From positions 258,361 through 322,360 of the forward strand of contig NZ_LMEH01000001.1 of the NCBI RefSeq assembly GCF_001425325.1: a stretch of DNA of 64,000 nt. The letters are read 5' to 3'. Position 1 is the first letter of the stretch; every line of letters begins with the position of its first letter. This DNA is from Leifsonia sp. Root1293 (lineage in GTDB: Bacteria; Actinomycetota; Actinomycetes; Actinomycetales; Microbacteriaceae). Under the pieces are notes generated by a model. The model had not been told where the DNA came from and searched no databases. It saw only the letters and a program-made list of their open reading frames with translations. Below are positions 10,199 through 17,686 of the stretch, piece by piece. Both the position numbers and the translations under genes were made by a program.

Positions 10199-11350
10199 AT
10201 GCCAACAGTGATCAAGGCCGACGCCGGCCAGGACTTCCTCGCCCTCCTCCCACGGCTCACCGGCTACCAGCCCCACAACAGCGTCGTGCTGGTCGCGTTC
10301 CGGGGCAAGCGCACCTGCGGAGCCATCCGGTTCGACCTGCCCCAGCCTGCTCCGCTGGCGGTGCTGAGGCGATTCGCCACCTCGATGATCGGCATGCTGT
10401 GCAAGATCCCCGAGGTCGATGCCCTCGTCCCCGTCGCATACACGGACGAGAGCTTCGGTATGACGGATGCCGTTCCACAGGCCCTGTTCATGGACGTGCT
10501 GGTGCACAGGGCCGAGATCAGCGGATTCCATGTGCGGGACTCGCTCTGCGTCGCGGCGGACGGCTGGGCCTCGTACCTCGACCCTGACGTGCCCGCGGGC
10601 GGGCATCCGCTCGCCGCCATCACGGAGTCTCCGGTGAACCGCCTCGCGGATGCCGAGGGGATGGACGTGCACGCCGACGTGCGGGGCGACATCACGCTGC
10701 CGGCCGTCGACCTCGCCCGATCCGAGAGGGTCGGGATGCGATTGCGCCGCCTGCGTGACGACCCGGGCTCTGCTGCTCCGGTGGCTGCCGGCGCCTATGA
10801 GCTCGCCGATCTCGCCCTCCCCGAGTTCCTCGAGTACCTGCTCGCGCACACTCCGGACTCGCTGTCGCCCGAGATCATCGCAGCCGTGCTGTGGGTGCTC
10901 GAGCGCCCCGTGTTCCGCGACGTCGCGATCATCCAGTGGGCCTTCGGCCGCGTGGCCGGGCTTCAGGCGCTCGACGATCAGGTGCGCAGCGCCCTCGATG
11001 CCGCAGCGGAGGAGACGGCGACGGGCCTGTTGCTCTGGGGGGACGGACCGAGGCCCGACCCCGAGCGCGTCGATGCGGCGATCGCCCTGCTGCGCGTGCT
11101 CGCAGCGAGCGCTCCGCGGTCGGCGCGAGTGGCACCGCTCACCATGCTCGCCTGGCTGAGCTGGGCTCTCGGACAGAGTTCCCGGGCTTCCGTCTTCGTG
11201 GCCGCAGCCCTCGAGATCGATCGGGACTACGGCCTCGCGTCGCTCGTCGGCGCAATGATCGACGGTGGGCGCCTCCCCGAGTGGGCCTTCGAGGTTCCGA
11301 TCGTGGACGAGTCGACTCTGCGCTACGCCACGCGGAGCAGGGTCACCTGA
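10199..11350 (+). CDS. DUF4192 domain-containing protein
   Basis: From ATG 10199 the product is 383 residues. The opening LLPRLTGYQPHNSVVLVAFRG matches the start of the actinobacterial DUF4192 family, and helical repeats at the C-terminus (SAPRSARVAPLTMLAWLSWALGQ followed by AALEID) match its end. The function of the family is not known. The longer open frame beginning at 10028 overlaps the preceding methyltransferase gene and was not used. The gene is in the same direction as the methyltransferase and 94 bases downstream. Confidence 0.85.
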   Translation: MPTVIKADAGQDFLALLPRLTGYQPHNSVVLVAFRGKRTCGAIRFDLPQPAPLAVLRRFATSMIGMLCKIPEVDALVPVAYTDESFGMTDAVPQALFMDVLVHRAEISGFHVRDSLCVAADGWASYLDPDVPAGGHPLAAITESPVNRLADAEGMDVHADVRGDITLPAVDLARSERVGMRLRRLRDDPGSAAPVAAGAYELADLALPEFLEYLLAHTPDSLSPEIIAAVLWVLERPVFRDVAIIQWAFGRVAGLQALDDQVRSALDAAAEETATGLLLWGDGPRPDPERVDAAIALLRVLAASAPRSARVAPLTMLAWLSWALGQSSRASVFVAAALEIDRDYGLASLVGAMIDGGRLPEWAFEVPIVDESTLRYATRSRVT

Positions 11351-11404
11351 CCGGCAGTCCGACCGCGGAACCCTAGGCTGTGCGGAGTCTTATCAGGAGG
11401 CCCC

Positions 11405-11707
11405 ATGACTTCGCACCCCCAGTCGTCCATCGACGCAGGCTGGTTCGCCGATCCCTACGACCCGTCGGGCCTCGTGCTGCGCTGGTGGGACGGTACGCAG
11501 TGGACCGCGCAGACGCACCGCGCGGACGTCGTGCCGGGGGCGACGGCACCGCGGGAGGGTGCCCCCCTCTACACGATCTGGATCTGGGCGCTGGTGATCC
11601 TGCCCCTCCTGTCGTCGCTGACGATCTTCACGATCGACTTCCGCGCGTACCTCGAGGACGCCATGCGGGTGGGCACGATGGGGAGAGCTCGGGCTCGGCC
11701 ACCATGA
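11405..11707 (+). CDS. DUF2510 membrane protein, N-terminal fragment
   Basis: The start is ATG 11405 behind a strong AGGAGG. The product (100 residues) begins with a DUF2510 domain, GWFADPYDPSGLVLRWWDGTQWT, and then a transmembrane segment (residues about 57-78). The last codons, ARARPP, look out of frame. The next transmembrane part of the expected protein continues in the minus-one frame, and the two meet at the GGGG run 11680-11683. One missing G would restore a single protein of about 211 residues. This is probably one gene broken by a one-base deletion or a sequencing error. A TAGGCT box at 11374-11379 may be its promoter. Confidence 0.7.
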   Translation: MTSHPQSSIDAGWFADPYDPSGLVLRWWDGTQWTAQTHRADVVPGATAPREGAPLYTIWIWALVILPLLSSLTIFTIDFRAYLEDAMRVGTMGRARARPP

Positions 11708-12039
11708 TGATGACGTCACCGGCGTACCTGCTGATGTCGCTGCTCGGCTGGCTGTTCTACGGCGTCTCCGTGGTCTTCGCCTACCTCGATCATCGCTCGC
11801 TCGTCGCCGACGGACACCGGCGTCCGTTCCACTGGGCGTGGGCGTTCCTGTCCTCGCTGGTCTACGTGATCGGGCGATCGGTGCTCGTCAAGCGTGCCCT
11901 CGGTCGAGGAACCGCGCCGATGTGGGTGGCGATCGCGGTGACCGTCGTCACGTTCGTCGTCGTCTTCGGCTACGTGATCGCGATCGTCGTCGGCGTGATC
12001 CAGGACTCGTATACCAGCGCGTTCACCAGCACTCTGTAG
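11704..12039 (+). CDS. DUF2510 membrane protein, C-terminal fragment
   Basis: This 111-residue frame begins with ATG ATG ATG; the first ATG overlaps the TGA of the upstream fragment (ATGA), so coupled translation as a separate protein is possible. It contains two strong transmembrane helices (AYLLMSLLGWLFYGVSVVFA and VAIAVTVVTFVVVFGYVIAI) with a basic loop between them. Read with the preceding fragment it makes a typical DUF2510 protein with three membrane helices, so I favour a frameshifted single gene over two genes. Confidence 0.6.
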   Translation: MMMTSPAYLLMSLLGWLFYGVSVVFAYLDHRSLVADGHRRPFHWAWAFLSSLVYVIGRSVLVKRALGRGTAPMWVAIAVTVVTFVVVFGYVIAIVVGVIQDSYTSAFTSTL

Positions 12040-12086
12040 GCCGACGACAGAGCGCAGACCCGTCGTGGCCGGCCGATCGGATGTCC

Positions 12087-13532
12087 TCAGTGGCCGGTCA
12101 GCGGGGCGATGAGCCTGGCCGCCAGTGACGGGCGTCTGGTCGTGCGCTGCTCGATGTCGGCGACCTCCATGCCCAGGAGTCCCAGGTTGGCGCCCACGAA
12201 GCGCAGAGGCTCCGGCTCCCACAGGGGGGAGCGATGGTTGACCCACGGCAGGGCGGTGAGGTCGGTCGATTCCTCCCGGATGAGGTCGCTCAGAGTGCGG
12301 CCGGCCAGATTCGTGGTGGACAGGCCGTCGCCGACATAGCCGCCGGCGAACGCGACGCCCGTGCGGGGGTTGAAGGCCGCGGTGGCGTGCCAATCCCTCG
12401 GAACGCCCAGCGGGCCGCCCCAGCGGTGGGTCACCCGGGCGTCGGCAGCCTGAGGGAACAGGTCGACCAGGGTGTCGTACAGATGGGTGAACACCCTGTC
12501 GACCCTGTCGTAGTCGGGGCTGATGCGGCTTCCCCAGTGGTAGCGGGCGCCGCGCCCGCCGAAGGCGAAACGGTTGTCGGCGGTTCGCTGGCCGTACACG
12601 AGCAGATGGCGGTAGTCGGTGAAGGTCTGCCCGTGTTCGATGCCGATCTCGTCCCAGACGGCATCCGGAAGCGGCTCCGTCGCGATCATGAGCGAATAGA
12701 GGGGGAGCACGCGGCGTCCGACGCGGGGAAGCCCGGCGCCGTAGCCCTCAACGGCGATGACCACGGTCGGAGCGATGACGGTCCCCTCGAACTGTTCGCC
12801 TGCGGCATCCGACGACGTGAATCTCACCCTGTGAGCCGCCCAGTCGTCGACCTCGGTGTTCTCGAAGATGTCGACGCCCAACTGCTCGACCACCGCGGCG
12901 AGGCCGCGCACGAGCTTGGCCGGCTGCACGCGGGCGCAGGACGGGTCGAAGGACGCACCGAACGCACCCGGCCCCCGTGACCCCGACGGCTGCGCGACAG
13001 CGGTGGCACCGAAACGGGCACGCACGGCCGCTGCGTCCCAGTGGACGAGGTCGTCGACTCCGAATCTGCGGGCCTCGGCGACCTCGGCACGCGCGGCCGA
13101 GTCCTGCACGGCGTCGCGAGCCAAGGCGACGGTGCCGCCTTTCACATAGTCGCAGTCGATGCCCTCTGCTGCGGCGACACGACCGACCTCGTCGACGGTG
13201 TCGACCATCGCCCGGCGCATGGCGACGGCGGCATCCCGCCCGTGGGCTCGCTCGAGCGATGCGGCGGATCGAGGGAACAGGGCTGAGCACCAGCCGCCGT
13301 TCCGACCGGAGGCGCCGAAGCCGGCGATGTGCTTCTCGAGCACCGCGATGCGCAGCGACGGGTCGCTCTTCGCGAGGTAGTAGGCCGTCCACAGCCCGGT
13401 GAGCCCACCGCCGACGACGCAGACGTCGTAGCGGGCATCCCGGCGGAGCCCGGGACGTGCCACCAAGGTGTCAGTCCCGGACTCCGCGAGGGAATCGAAC
13501 CAGAAGCTCAGCTGCCTGTGGTCTGTCGGCAT
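12087..13532 (-). CDS. FAD-dependent amine oxidase (DAO family, PuuB-like)
   Basis: The 481-residue protein has the dinucleotide-binding motif CVVGGGLTGLWTAYYLAK at about residues 37-54 and the FAD-contacting AGFGASGRNGGWCSALFP, both typical of the D-amino-acid-oxidase fold group that contains gamma-glutamylputrescine oxidase PuuB. The C-terminal part GVAFAGGYVGDGLSTTNLAGR is the second flavin site. It is the last gene of the operon AsnC regulator - aminotransferase - oxidase, starting five bases after the aminotransferase stop. Oxidation of putrescine, gamma-glutamylputrescine or another amine is inferred from the family and the neighbours. Confidence 0.85.
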   Translation of the reverse strand: MPTDHRQLSFWFDSLAESGTDTLVARPGLRRDARYDVCVVGGGLTGLWTAYYLAKSDPSLRIAVLEKHIAGFGASGRNGGWCSALFPRSAASLERAHGRDAAVAMRRAMVDTVDEVGRVAAAEGIDCDYVKGGTVALARDAVQDSAARAEVAEARRFGVDDLVHWDAAAVRARFGATAVAQPSGSRGPGAFGASFDPSCARVQPAKLVRGLAAVVEQLGVDIFENTEVDDWAAHRVRFTSSDAAGEQFEGTVIAPTVVIAVEGYGAGLPRVGRRVLPLYSLMIATEPLPDAVWDEIGIEHGQTFTDYRHLLVYGQRTADNRFAFGGRGARYHWGSRISPDYDRVDRVFTHLYDTLVDLFPQAADARVTHRWGGPLGVPRDWHATAAFNPRTGVAFAGGYVGDGLSTTNLAGRTLSDLIREESTDLTALPWVNHRSPLWEPEPLRFVGANLGLLGMEVADIEQRTTRRPSLAARLIAPLTGH

Positions 13533-13537
13533 CGGGC

Positions 13538-14962
13538 TCAGAGCCGGGTCCAGGCCTCACTGAGGACGCCGCGCAGGATGCCGGTGATCTCGGCGAACTC
13601 CGCGGGTCCCGTGGTGAGCGGGGGAGCGAGCTGCACCACAGGGTCGCCGCGGTCGTCGGCCCGGCAGTACAGGCCGGCGTCGAACAGCGCCTTGGAGAGG
13701 AAGCCGCGCAGCAACCGCTCGGACTCGTCGTCGTCGAAGGTCTCCTTGGTCGCCTTGTCCTTGACGAGCTCGATGCCGAAGAAGTAGCCGTCGCCGCGCA
13801 CATCGCCGACGATCGGCAGGTCGAGGAGCGTCTCGAGTTCGGCGCGGAACAACGGCGAGTTCTCGCGCACCCTCTCGTTCAGCCCCTCCTCCTCGAAGAT
13901 GTCGAGGTTCGCCAGCGCCACGGCGGCCGAGACGGGGTGCCCGCCGAAGGTGTAGCCGTGGTAGAAGGCGGTGTCACCGTGACGGAAGGGCTCGTAGATG
14001 CGGTCGCTGATGATGGTCGCGCCGATCGGGGAGTACCCGCTCGTCATGCCCTTGGCGCAGGTGATCATGTCGGGCACGTAGCCGTACTCGTCGCAGGCGA
14101 ACATGTGGCCGATCCGACCGAACGCGCAGATCACCTCGTCGCTGACCAGCAGCACCTCGTACTTGTCGCAGATCTCGCGCACCCGCTGGAAGTATCCGGG
14201 AGGAGGTGGGAAGCATCCGCCCGAGTTCTGCACAGGCTCGAGGAAGACCGCAGCGACGGTGTCTGGACCCTCGAACTGGATCATCTCCTCGATGCGGTTC
14301 GCCGCCCAGACCCCGAACTGCTCCTGCGGGTCGACGCCGGAGTCGACGGCGATGAAGCCGGCCTCCTCCGCCCTGTAGGAGTTGGTGTTCGGCACGCGGA
14401 ATCCACCGGGAGTGAGCGGCTCGAACATCGCCTTCATGGCCGGGATGCCCGTGATGGCCAGTGCACCCTGCGGGGTGCCGTGGTAGGCGACCGCGCGGGA
14501 GATCACCTTGTGCTTGGTGGGCTTGCCCTGCAGCTTCCAGTAGTACTTCGCCAGCTTGAACGCCGTCTCGACGGCCTCGCCGCCGCCGGTGGAGAAGAAG
14601 ACCCGGTTGAGATCGCCGGGCGCGTAGTCGGCGAGCCTGTCTGCGAGTTCGATGGCGGAAGGATGCGCGTACGACCAGATCGGGAAGAAGGCCAGTTCCT
14701 CGGCCTGCTTGGCGGCGACCTCGGCGAGCCGCCGGCGTCCGTGGCCGGCGTTGACGACGAAGAGGCCGGAGAGCCCGTCGATGTACTGCTTGCCCTTCGA
14801 GTCCCAGATGTGGTGGCCCTCGCCTCGCGTGATGATCGGCACGCCGGATTCCTCGAGGGTGGACTGCCTCGAGAAGTGCATCCAGAGGTGATCCTTGGCC
14901 TTCTGCTGAAGGTCGGCCTCGTCGTAGGAGGCCGGTGCTGTCGTTGTGGTGTTGAGTGTCAT
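13538..14962 (-). CDS. Class III PLP aminotransferase (putrescine/beta-alanine--pyruvate type)
   Basis: From ATG 14962 the product is 474 residues. The PLP-binding lysine is Lys304 in ITCAKGMTSGYSP; the cofactor-phosphate region FFSTGGGEAVETAFKLAK and the aspartate of LLVSDEVICAFGR are also present. The opening HFSRQSTLEESGVPIITRGEG is like putrescine--pyruvate (SpuC) and omega-amino acid--pyruvate aminotransferases. The start codon overlaps the stop of the AsnC-type regulator (ATGA), which supports this start over the longer frame beginning at 15088. It probably moves an amino group from a diamine to pyruvate. Confidence 0.9.
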   Translation of the reverse strand: MTLNTTTTAPASYDEADLQQKAKDHLWMHFSRQSTLEESGVPIITRGEGHHIWDSKGKQYIDGLSGLFVVNAGHGRRRLAEVAAKQAEELAFFPIWSYAHPSAIELADRLADYAPGDLNRVFFSTGGGEAVETAFKLAKYYWKLQGKPTKHKVISRAVAYHGTPQGALAITGIPAMKAMFEPLTPGGFRVPNTNSYRAEEAGFIAVDSGVDPQEQFGVWAANRIEEMIQFEGPDTVAAVFLEPVQNSGGCFPPPPGYFQRVREICDKYEVLLVSDEVICAFGRIGHMFACDEYGYVPDMITCAKGMTSGYSPIGATIISDRIYEPFRHGDTAFYHGYTFGGHPVSAAVALANLDIFEEEGLNERVRENSPLFRAELETLLDLPIVGDVRGDGYFFGIELVKDKATKETFDDDESERLLRGFLSKALFDAGLYCRADDRGDPVVQLAPPLTTGPAEFAEITGILRGVLSEAWTRL

Positions 14963-15441
14963 CGTGTTCCCCAGTTGTAGAGCTGCTTGTGGAGTTTGAG
15001 ATAGACGAAGGTCTCGGTGCTGAGCACCCCTTCGAGACTGCGGATCCTCGAGTTCAGAAGTGCTATCAGCTCCTCGTCGTTCTCGCACACGACTTCGACC
15101 AGGATGTCGAAGCTCCCCGCGGTGAGAACGACGTAGTCGACCTCGGGGAGCGCGGCCAGTCTGTCGGCCAGGTCACGGGTGTCTCCGGAGGCGCGGACGC
15201 CCACCATCGCCTGTCGGTAGAACCCGAGTTGCATCGGATCCGTCACGGCCACGACCTGCATGACACCGGAATCGGTGAGCTTCTGCACCCGCTGGCGCAC
15301 GGCGGCCTCGCTGAGGCCGACGGCCTTGCCGATCTCGGCGTAGGAGCGTCGTCCGTCGGTCTGCAGCTGCTCGATGATTGCCTTGGAGACGTCGTCGAGA
15401 TGCATGGGCTTCGGCGGCGTCGCACGGGGCTGGGTGCTCAT
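14959..15441 (-). CDS. AsnC/Lrp family transcriptional regulator
   Basis: The 160-residue protein has an N-terminal helix-turn-helix (DGRRSYAEIGKAVGLSEAAVR) followed by a RAM ligand-binding domain whose last strand includes TETFVYLKLHKQLYNWG. Such regulators form octamers and respond to amino acids. It is first in the operon with the aminotransferase and FAD oxidase and overlaps the next gene by four bases, so it probably controls this amine-degradation operon and itself. An inverted repeat lies 37-74 bases upstream of its start. Confidence 0.93.
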   Translation of the reverse strand: MSTQPRATPPKPMHLDDVSKAIIEQLQTDGRRSYAEIGKAVGLSEAAVRQRVQKLTDSGVMQVVAVTDPMQLGFYRQAMVGVRASGDTRDLADRLAALPEVDYVVLTAGSFDILVEVVCENDEELIALLNSRIRSLEGVLSTETFVYLKLHKQLYNWGTR

Positions 15442-15447
15442 TGCTCG

Positions 15448-15476
15448 ATTCTGGCAGTGTGGCAGGTCGACAGCAA
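15448..15476 (-). promoter_or_regulatory. Candidate promoter of asnC-type operon
   Basis: On the minus strand a -35-like TTGCTG (15471-15476) and a -10-like CAGAAT (15448-15453) are 17 bases apart, and the -10 ends six bases before the ATG at 15441. The transcript would be leaderless. Confidence 0.4.
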
Positions 15477-15477
15477 G

Positions 15478-15515
15478 GGAATCCGTCGATATCGCCGAGA
15501 GTTGCTGCGGATTCC
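15478..15515. promoter_or_regulatory. Inverted repeat GGAATCCG-N22-CGGATTCC, candidate operator
   Basis: Perfect 8-base arms at 15478-15485 and 15508-15515 are inverted relative to each other, with 30 bases between their centres, close to three helical turns. The near arm touches the -35 region of the AsnC-type gene. This is the layout expected for an Lrp/AsnC multimer binding its own promoter. It also lies upstream of the divergent FHA operon. Confidence 0.45.
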
Positions 15516-15550
15516 ATGCTTCACGCCGATATGAATGATGACCCGCCCGC

Positions 15551-15556
15551 TAGCAT
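15551..15556 (+). promoter_or_regulatory. -10 box upstream of the PFNA-like operon
   Basis: TAGCAT is followed by six bases and the ATG at 15563. This is the same geometry as the other candidate leaderless promoters in the window, so transcription would start at the 17-codon ORF that precedes the FHA gene. Confidence 0.45.
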
Positions 15557-15562
15557 GAGCTC

Positions 15563-15616
15563 ATGAGTGTGCGCGCACAGGGGAGGGTCATCGTCGACCA
15601 TCGGGCGGAGTGCTGA
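15563..15616 (+). CDS. Possible 17-codon leaderless leader ORF
   Basis: The frame reads MSVRAQGRVIVDHRAEC and then TGA. Its ATG lies six bases after TAGCAT, and its stop ends one base before the GTG (15618) chosen for the FHA gene, whose ribosome site GGCGGAG is inside this ORF. It could couple translation of the operon to that of the leader. No similarity to a known leader peptide is recognised, and it may be only chance. Confidence 0.3.
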   Translation: MSVRAQGRVIVDHRAEC

Positions 15617-15617
15617 G

Positions 15618-16715
15618 GTGGGGACAGCCCATGTCGTGCACGATGCCAGGCAGCCGAACTGGATCTTTCTCATCGGAGAGCATTTCGTCGCCGCCGTTCC
15701 GGATGCAACCGCTCCGGCCGTGGTCGCCGCCATCGCCGAGAGGACCAGCCGCGCCGTCACCGTCGAGGAGCTCGTCTCGCTGATTCCGCTTCGAGGCGAC
15801 GACGCCGTCGAGAGCTTCGCCCTGATGGTCGCCGGTGCCCCGACGGACGGCGACGGCGTTCCGGTCTCGGGGGTCGTGCGCGGTGACGTGGCCGTCGACG
15901 TGTACTCGGTCGGCGGATCGCGTCGCTTCAGCGATCGCGGCATCAGGCCGTGGCTGCTGGCCGACTTCAGGGCGGTGACCGCCGTCAGCATCGCGCAGGA
16001 CGGCGGCTCGGTGACCGGGGTCGCCGAGCTCGGAACGGGAGAGCCCGTCGGGATCGGTCCGAGCCGGGCGAGCAGGCTGCACTGGCTGCCGGGGGAGTCG
16101 TCGGCCGTCGATGCCGTCGATGCCGACGACACCGTGCTCCGTCCACGCGGGCGCGCCGAGCACGACACCGTGCTGCGGCCCAGGCACCACGAGCTGGCAT
16201 CGGATGCCGGAGGAGGGCTGCCGGAGACGGGCGACGTGCGGCAGATCGAGCCCGAGCAGCGCCCCGTGGTCGAGCAGCGCCCGGCGGCCGATCGACAGCC
16301 TGAGACGCAACCGACCGAGGAGCAGCATCCGGAGCCTCGGCCGCGGTTCGGCCTGAGGATCGGGCAGGGCGAAGAGCGCGAACTCGACGCCGTGTACCTC
16401 ATCGGCCGGCGTCCTCGTCTCGGTCGAGTGCCCGCCGTCGGGGAGCATGTGCGCCTCGTCGACGTGCCGTCACCGAGCCGCGAGGTGTCCGCGACGCACG
16501 TGGAGATCCGTCGTGAGGGCGACGTCGTCGTGGTCACCGACCAGCGTTCGACGAACGGCACCTTCGTGGTTCCACCCCATGCCGACCGCATCCGTCTGCG
16601 CCCCGGCCAATCGATGGTCGTGGGCGCCGGAACGATGGTGCACATCGGTGACGATACAATCGTCACCATATCCGCGCTGAAGGATCCTCCAGAGCGCTCC
16701 ACCGACCCCCGATGA
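15618..16715 (+). CDS. FHA domain-containing protein
   Basis: From GTG 15618, behind GGCGGAG, the product is 365 residues; a second in-frame GTG at 15567 would add 17 residues. The N-terminal 130 residues are unassigned. A charged, Gln/Pro/Glu-rich linker with tandem EQRP segments follows (about 205-270), then a C-terminal FHA phosphothreonine-binding domain with IGRRPRLGR, a SATHVE recognition segment and STNGTFV. FHA domains read phosphothreonine marks made by Ser/Thr kinases; the kinase two genes downstream is the likely partner. First structural gene of the nine-gene operon. Confidence 0.88.
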   Translation: MGTAHVVHDARQPNWIFLIGEHFVAAVPDATAPAVVAAIAERTSRAVTVEELVSLIPLRGDDAVESFALMVAGAPTDGDGVPVSGVVRGDVAVDVYSVGGSRRFSDRGIRPWLLADFRAVTAVSIAQDGGSVTGVAELGTGEPVGIGPSRASRLHWLPGESSAVDAVDADDTVLRPRGRAEHDTVLRPRHHELASDAGGGLPETGDVRQIEPEQRPVVEQRPAADRQPETQPTEEQHPEPRPRFGLRIGQGEERELDAVYLIGRRPRLGRVPAVGEHVRLVDVPSPSREVSATHVEIRREGDVVVVTDQRSTNGTFVVPPHADRIRLRPGQSMVVGAGTMVHIGDDTIVTISALKDPPERSTDPR

Positions 16716-16731
16716 TGAGAAGGCCCAGGAC

Positions 16732-17544
16732 GTGACGCAGATCGGTCAGGGCACGCCCGAGTTCACAGCGCAGATCCCCGGCGCCGTGGACGCTGCCGTG
16801 ACGCTCTCGTGGGCCGCGATCACCGACACCGGCCACCGCCGGGAGGCGAACGAGGACAGTTACATGGCGCAGGCGCCGGTCTTCGCTGTCGCCGATGGCA
16901 TGGGCGGCCACACCGCGGGTGATTTCGCCAGCGCCGCCGTCGTCACTCGCCTCGCCGAGCACGGCGGCCGCCCGACGGCCGACACCGCCGGCATCGAGCA
17001 GTCCCTGCGTCTGGCCGTCGACGACATGGGCCGCGGCGGCGGAGTCACGGATTCGGGCACGGGGACCACGGTGACGGGCGTCGCCCTCACCCAGACCACC
17101 GCCGGCCTGGCCTGGCTCGTGTTCAACATCGGCGATTCGCGCGTCTACCTGCTCTCGCACGGGGTCCTCGAGCAGCTCACCACCGATCACTCCATCGTGC
17201 AGGAGCTCGTCGACGCCGGCCACATCTCGCGCGAAGAGGCCGAGACCCACCCGCACTCCAACGTCATCACCCGCGCGGTCGGGTTCCACGAGGCCCCCAT
17301 CCCCGACTACAGGCTCATCGCCGTCGAGGAGGGATCGCGCATCCTGGTCTGCTCCGACGGGCTCACCAAGGAGTTGACGCCATACGGCATGCGGCACTTC
17401 CTGATGTCGACGGAGACTCCGGCGGATGCCGCGAAGCAACTCGTCGACGCCGCGCTGGCCAACGGCGGCCGCGACAACGTGACGGTCATCGTTGTCGACG
17501 TCATCGGTGTGTCCGGGGCCGCCCCGAACCCTCACGACCACTGA
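16732..17544 (+). CDS. PP2C-family protein Ser/Thr phosphatase
   Basis: The 270-residue protein shows all PP2C landmarks: NEDSYMA, the metal-binding ADGMGGHTAGD (Asp55), GTGTTVTGV, FNIGDSRVYLL, a DHSIVQELV segment, VCSDGLTKEL, and the C-terminal GGRDNVTVIVVDV (Asp248). It has no membrane helix, unlike many actinobacterial PstP proteins, and should act in the cytoplasm. It lies 16 bases after the FHA gene and upstream of the kinase, and would reverse its phosphorylation. Confidence 0.95.
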   Translation: MTQIGQGTPEFTAQIPGAVDAAVTLSWAAITDTGHRREANEDSYMAQAPVFAVADGMGGHTAGDFASAAVVTRLAEHGGRPTADTAGIEQSLRLAVDDMGRGGGVTDSGTGTTVTGVALTQTTAGLAWLVFNIGDSRVYLLSHGVLEQLTTDHSIVQELVDAGHISREEAETHPHSNVITRAVGFHEAPIPDYRLIAVEEGSRILVCSDGLTKELTPYGMRHFLMSTETPADAAKQLVDAALANGGRDNVTVIVVDVIGVSGAAPNPHDH

Positions 17545-17601
17545 CGATGCGACAGGGTCTTGCGCCCCGTTCGAGGGGGTCTGCGGCGACGAGCGGGTGC
17601 C

Positions 17602-17607
17602 TACACT
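17602..17607 (+). promoter_or_regulatory. Candidate internal promoter before the kinase gene
   Basis: The 142-base gap between the phosphatase and kinase genes holds TACACT, followed by a G-rich leader and a strong GGGAGGAGG ribosome site before ATG 17687. It may allow expression of the kinase and downstream genes apart from the first two. No convincing -35 was found. Confidence 0.25.
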
Positions 17608-17686
17608 GGGGGGGAAGCGGGCGCACGCGCGGCGGGGGTGCTGCGTCCTGTGGCCGCCGACCTGAGCACGGGAGGAGGGGGCCACG

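Noticed and set aside
11670-11710. Programmed -1 ribosomal frameshift at GGGGA
   Set aside because: No standard slippery heptamer or downstream pseudoknot is visible; a one-base deletion or sequencing error is simpler.
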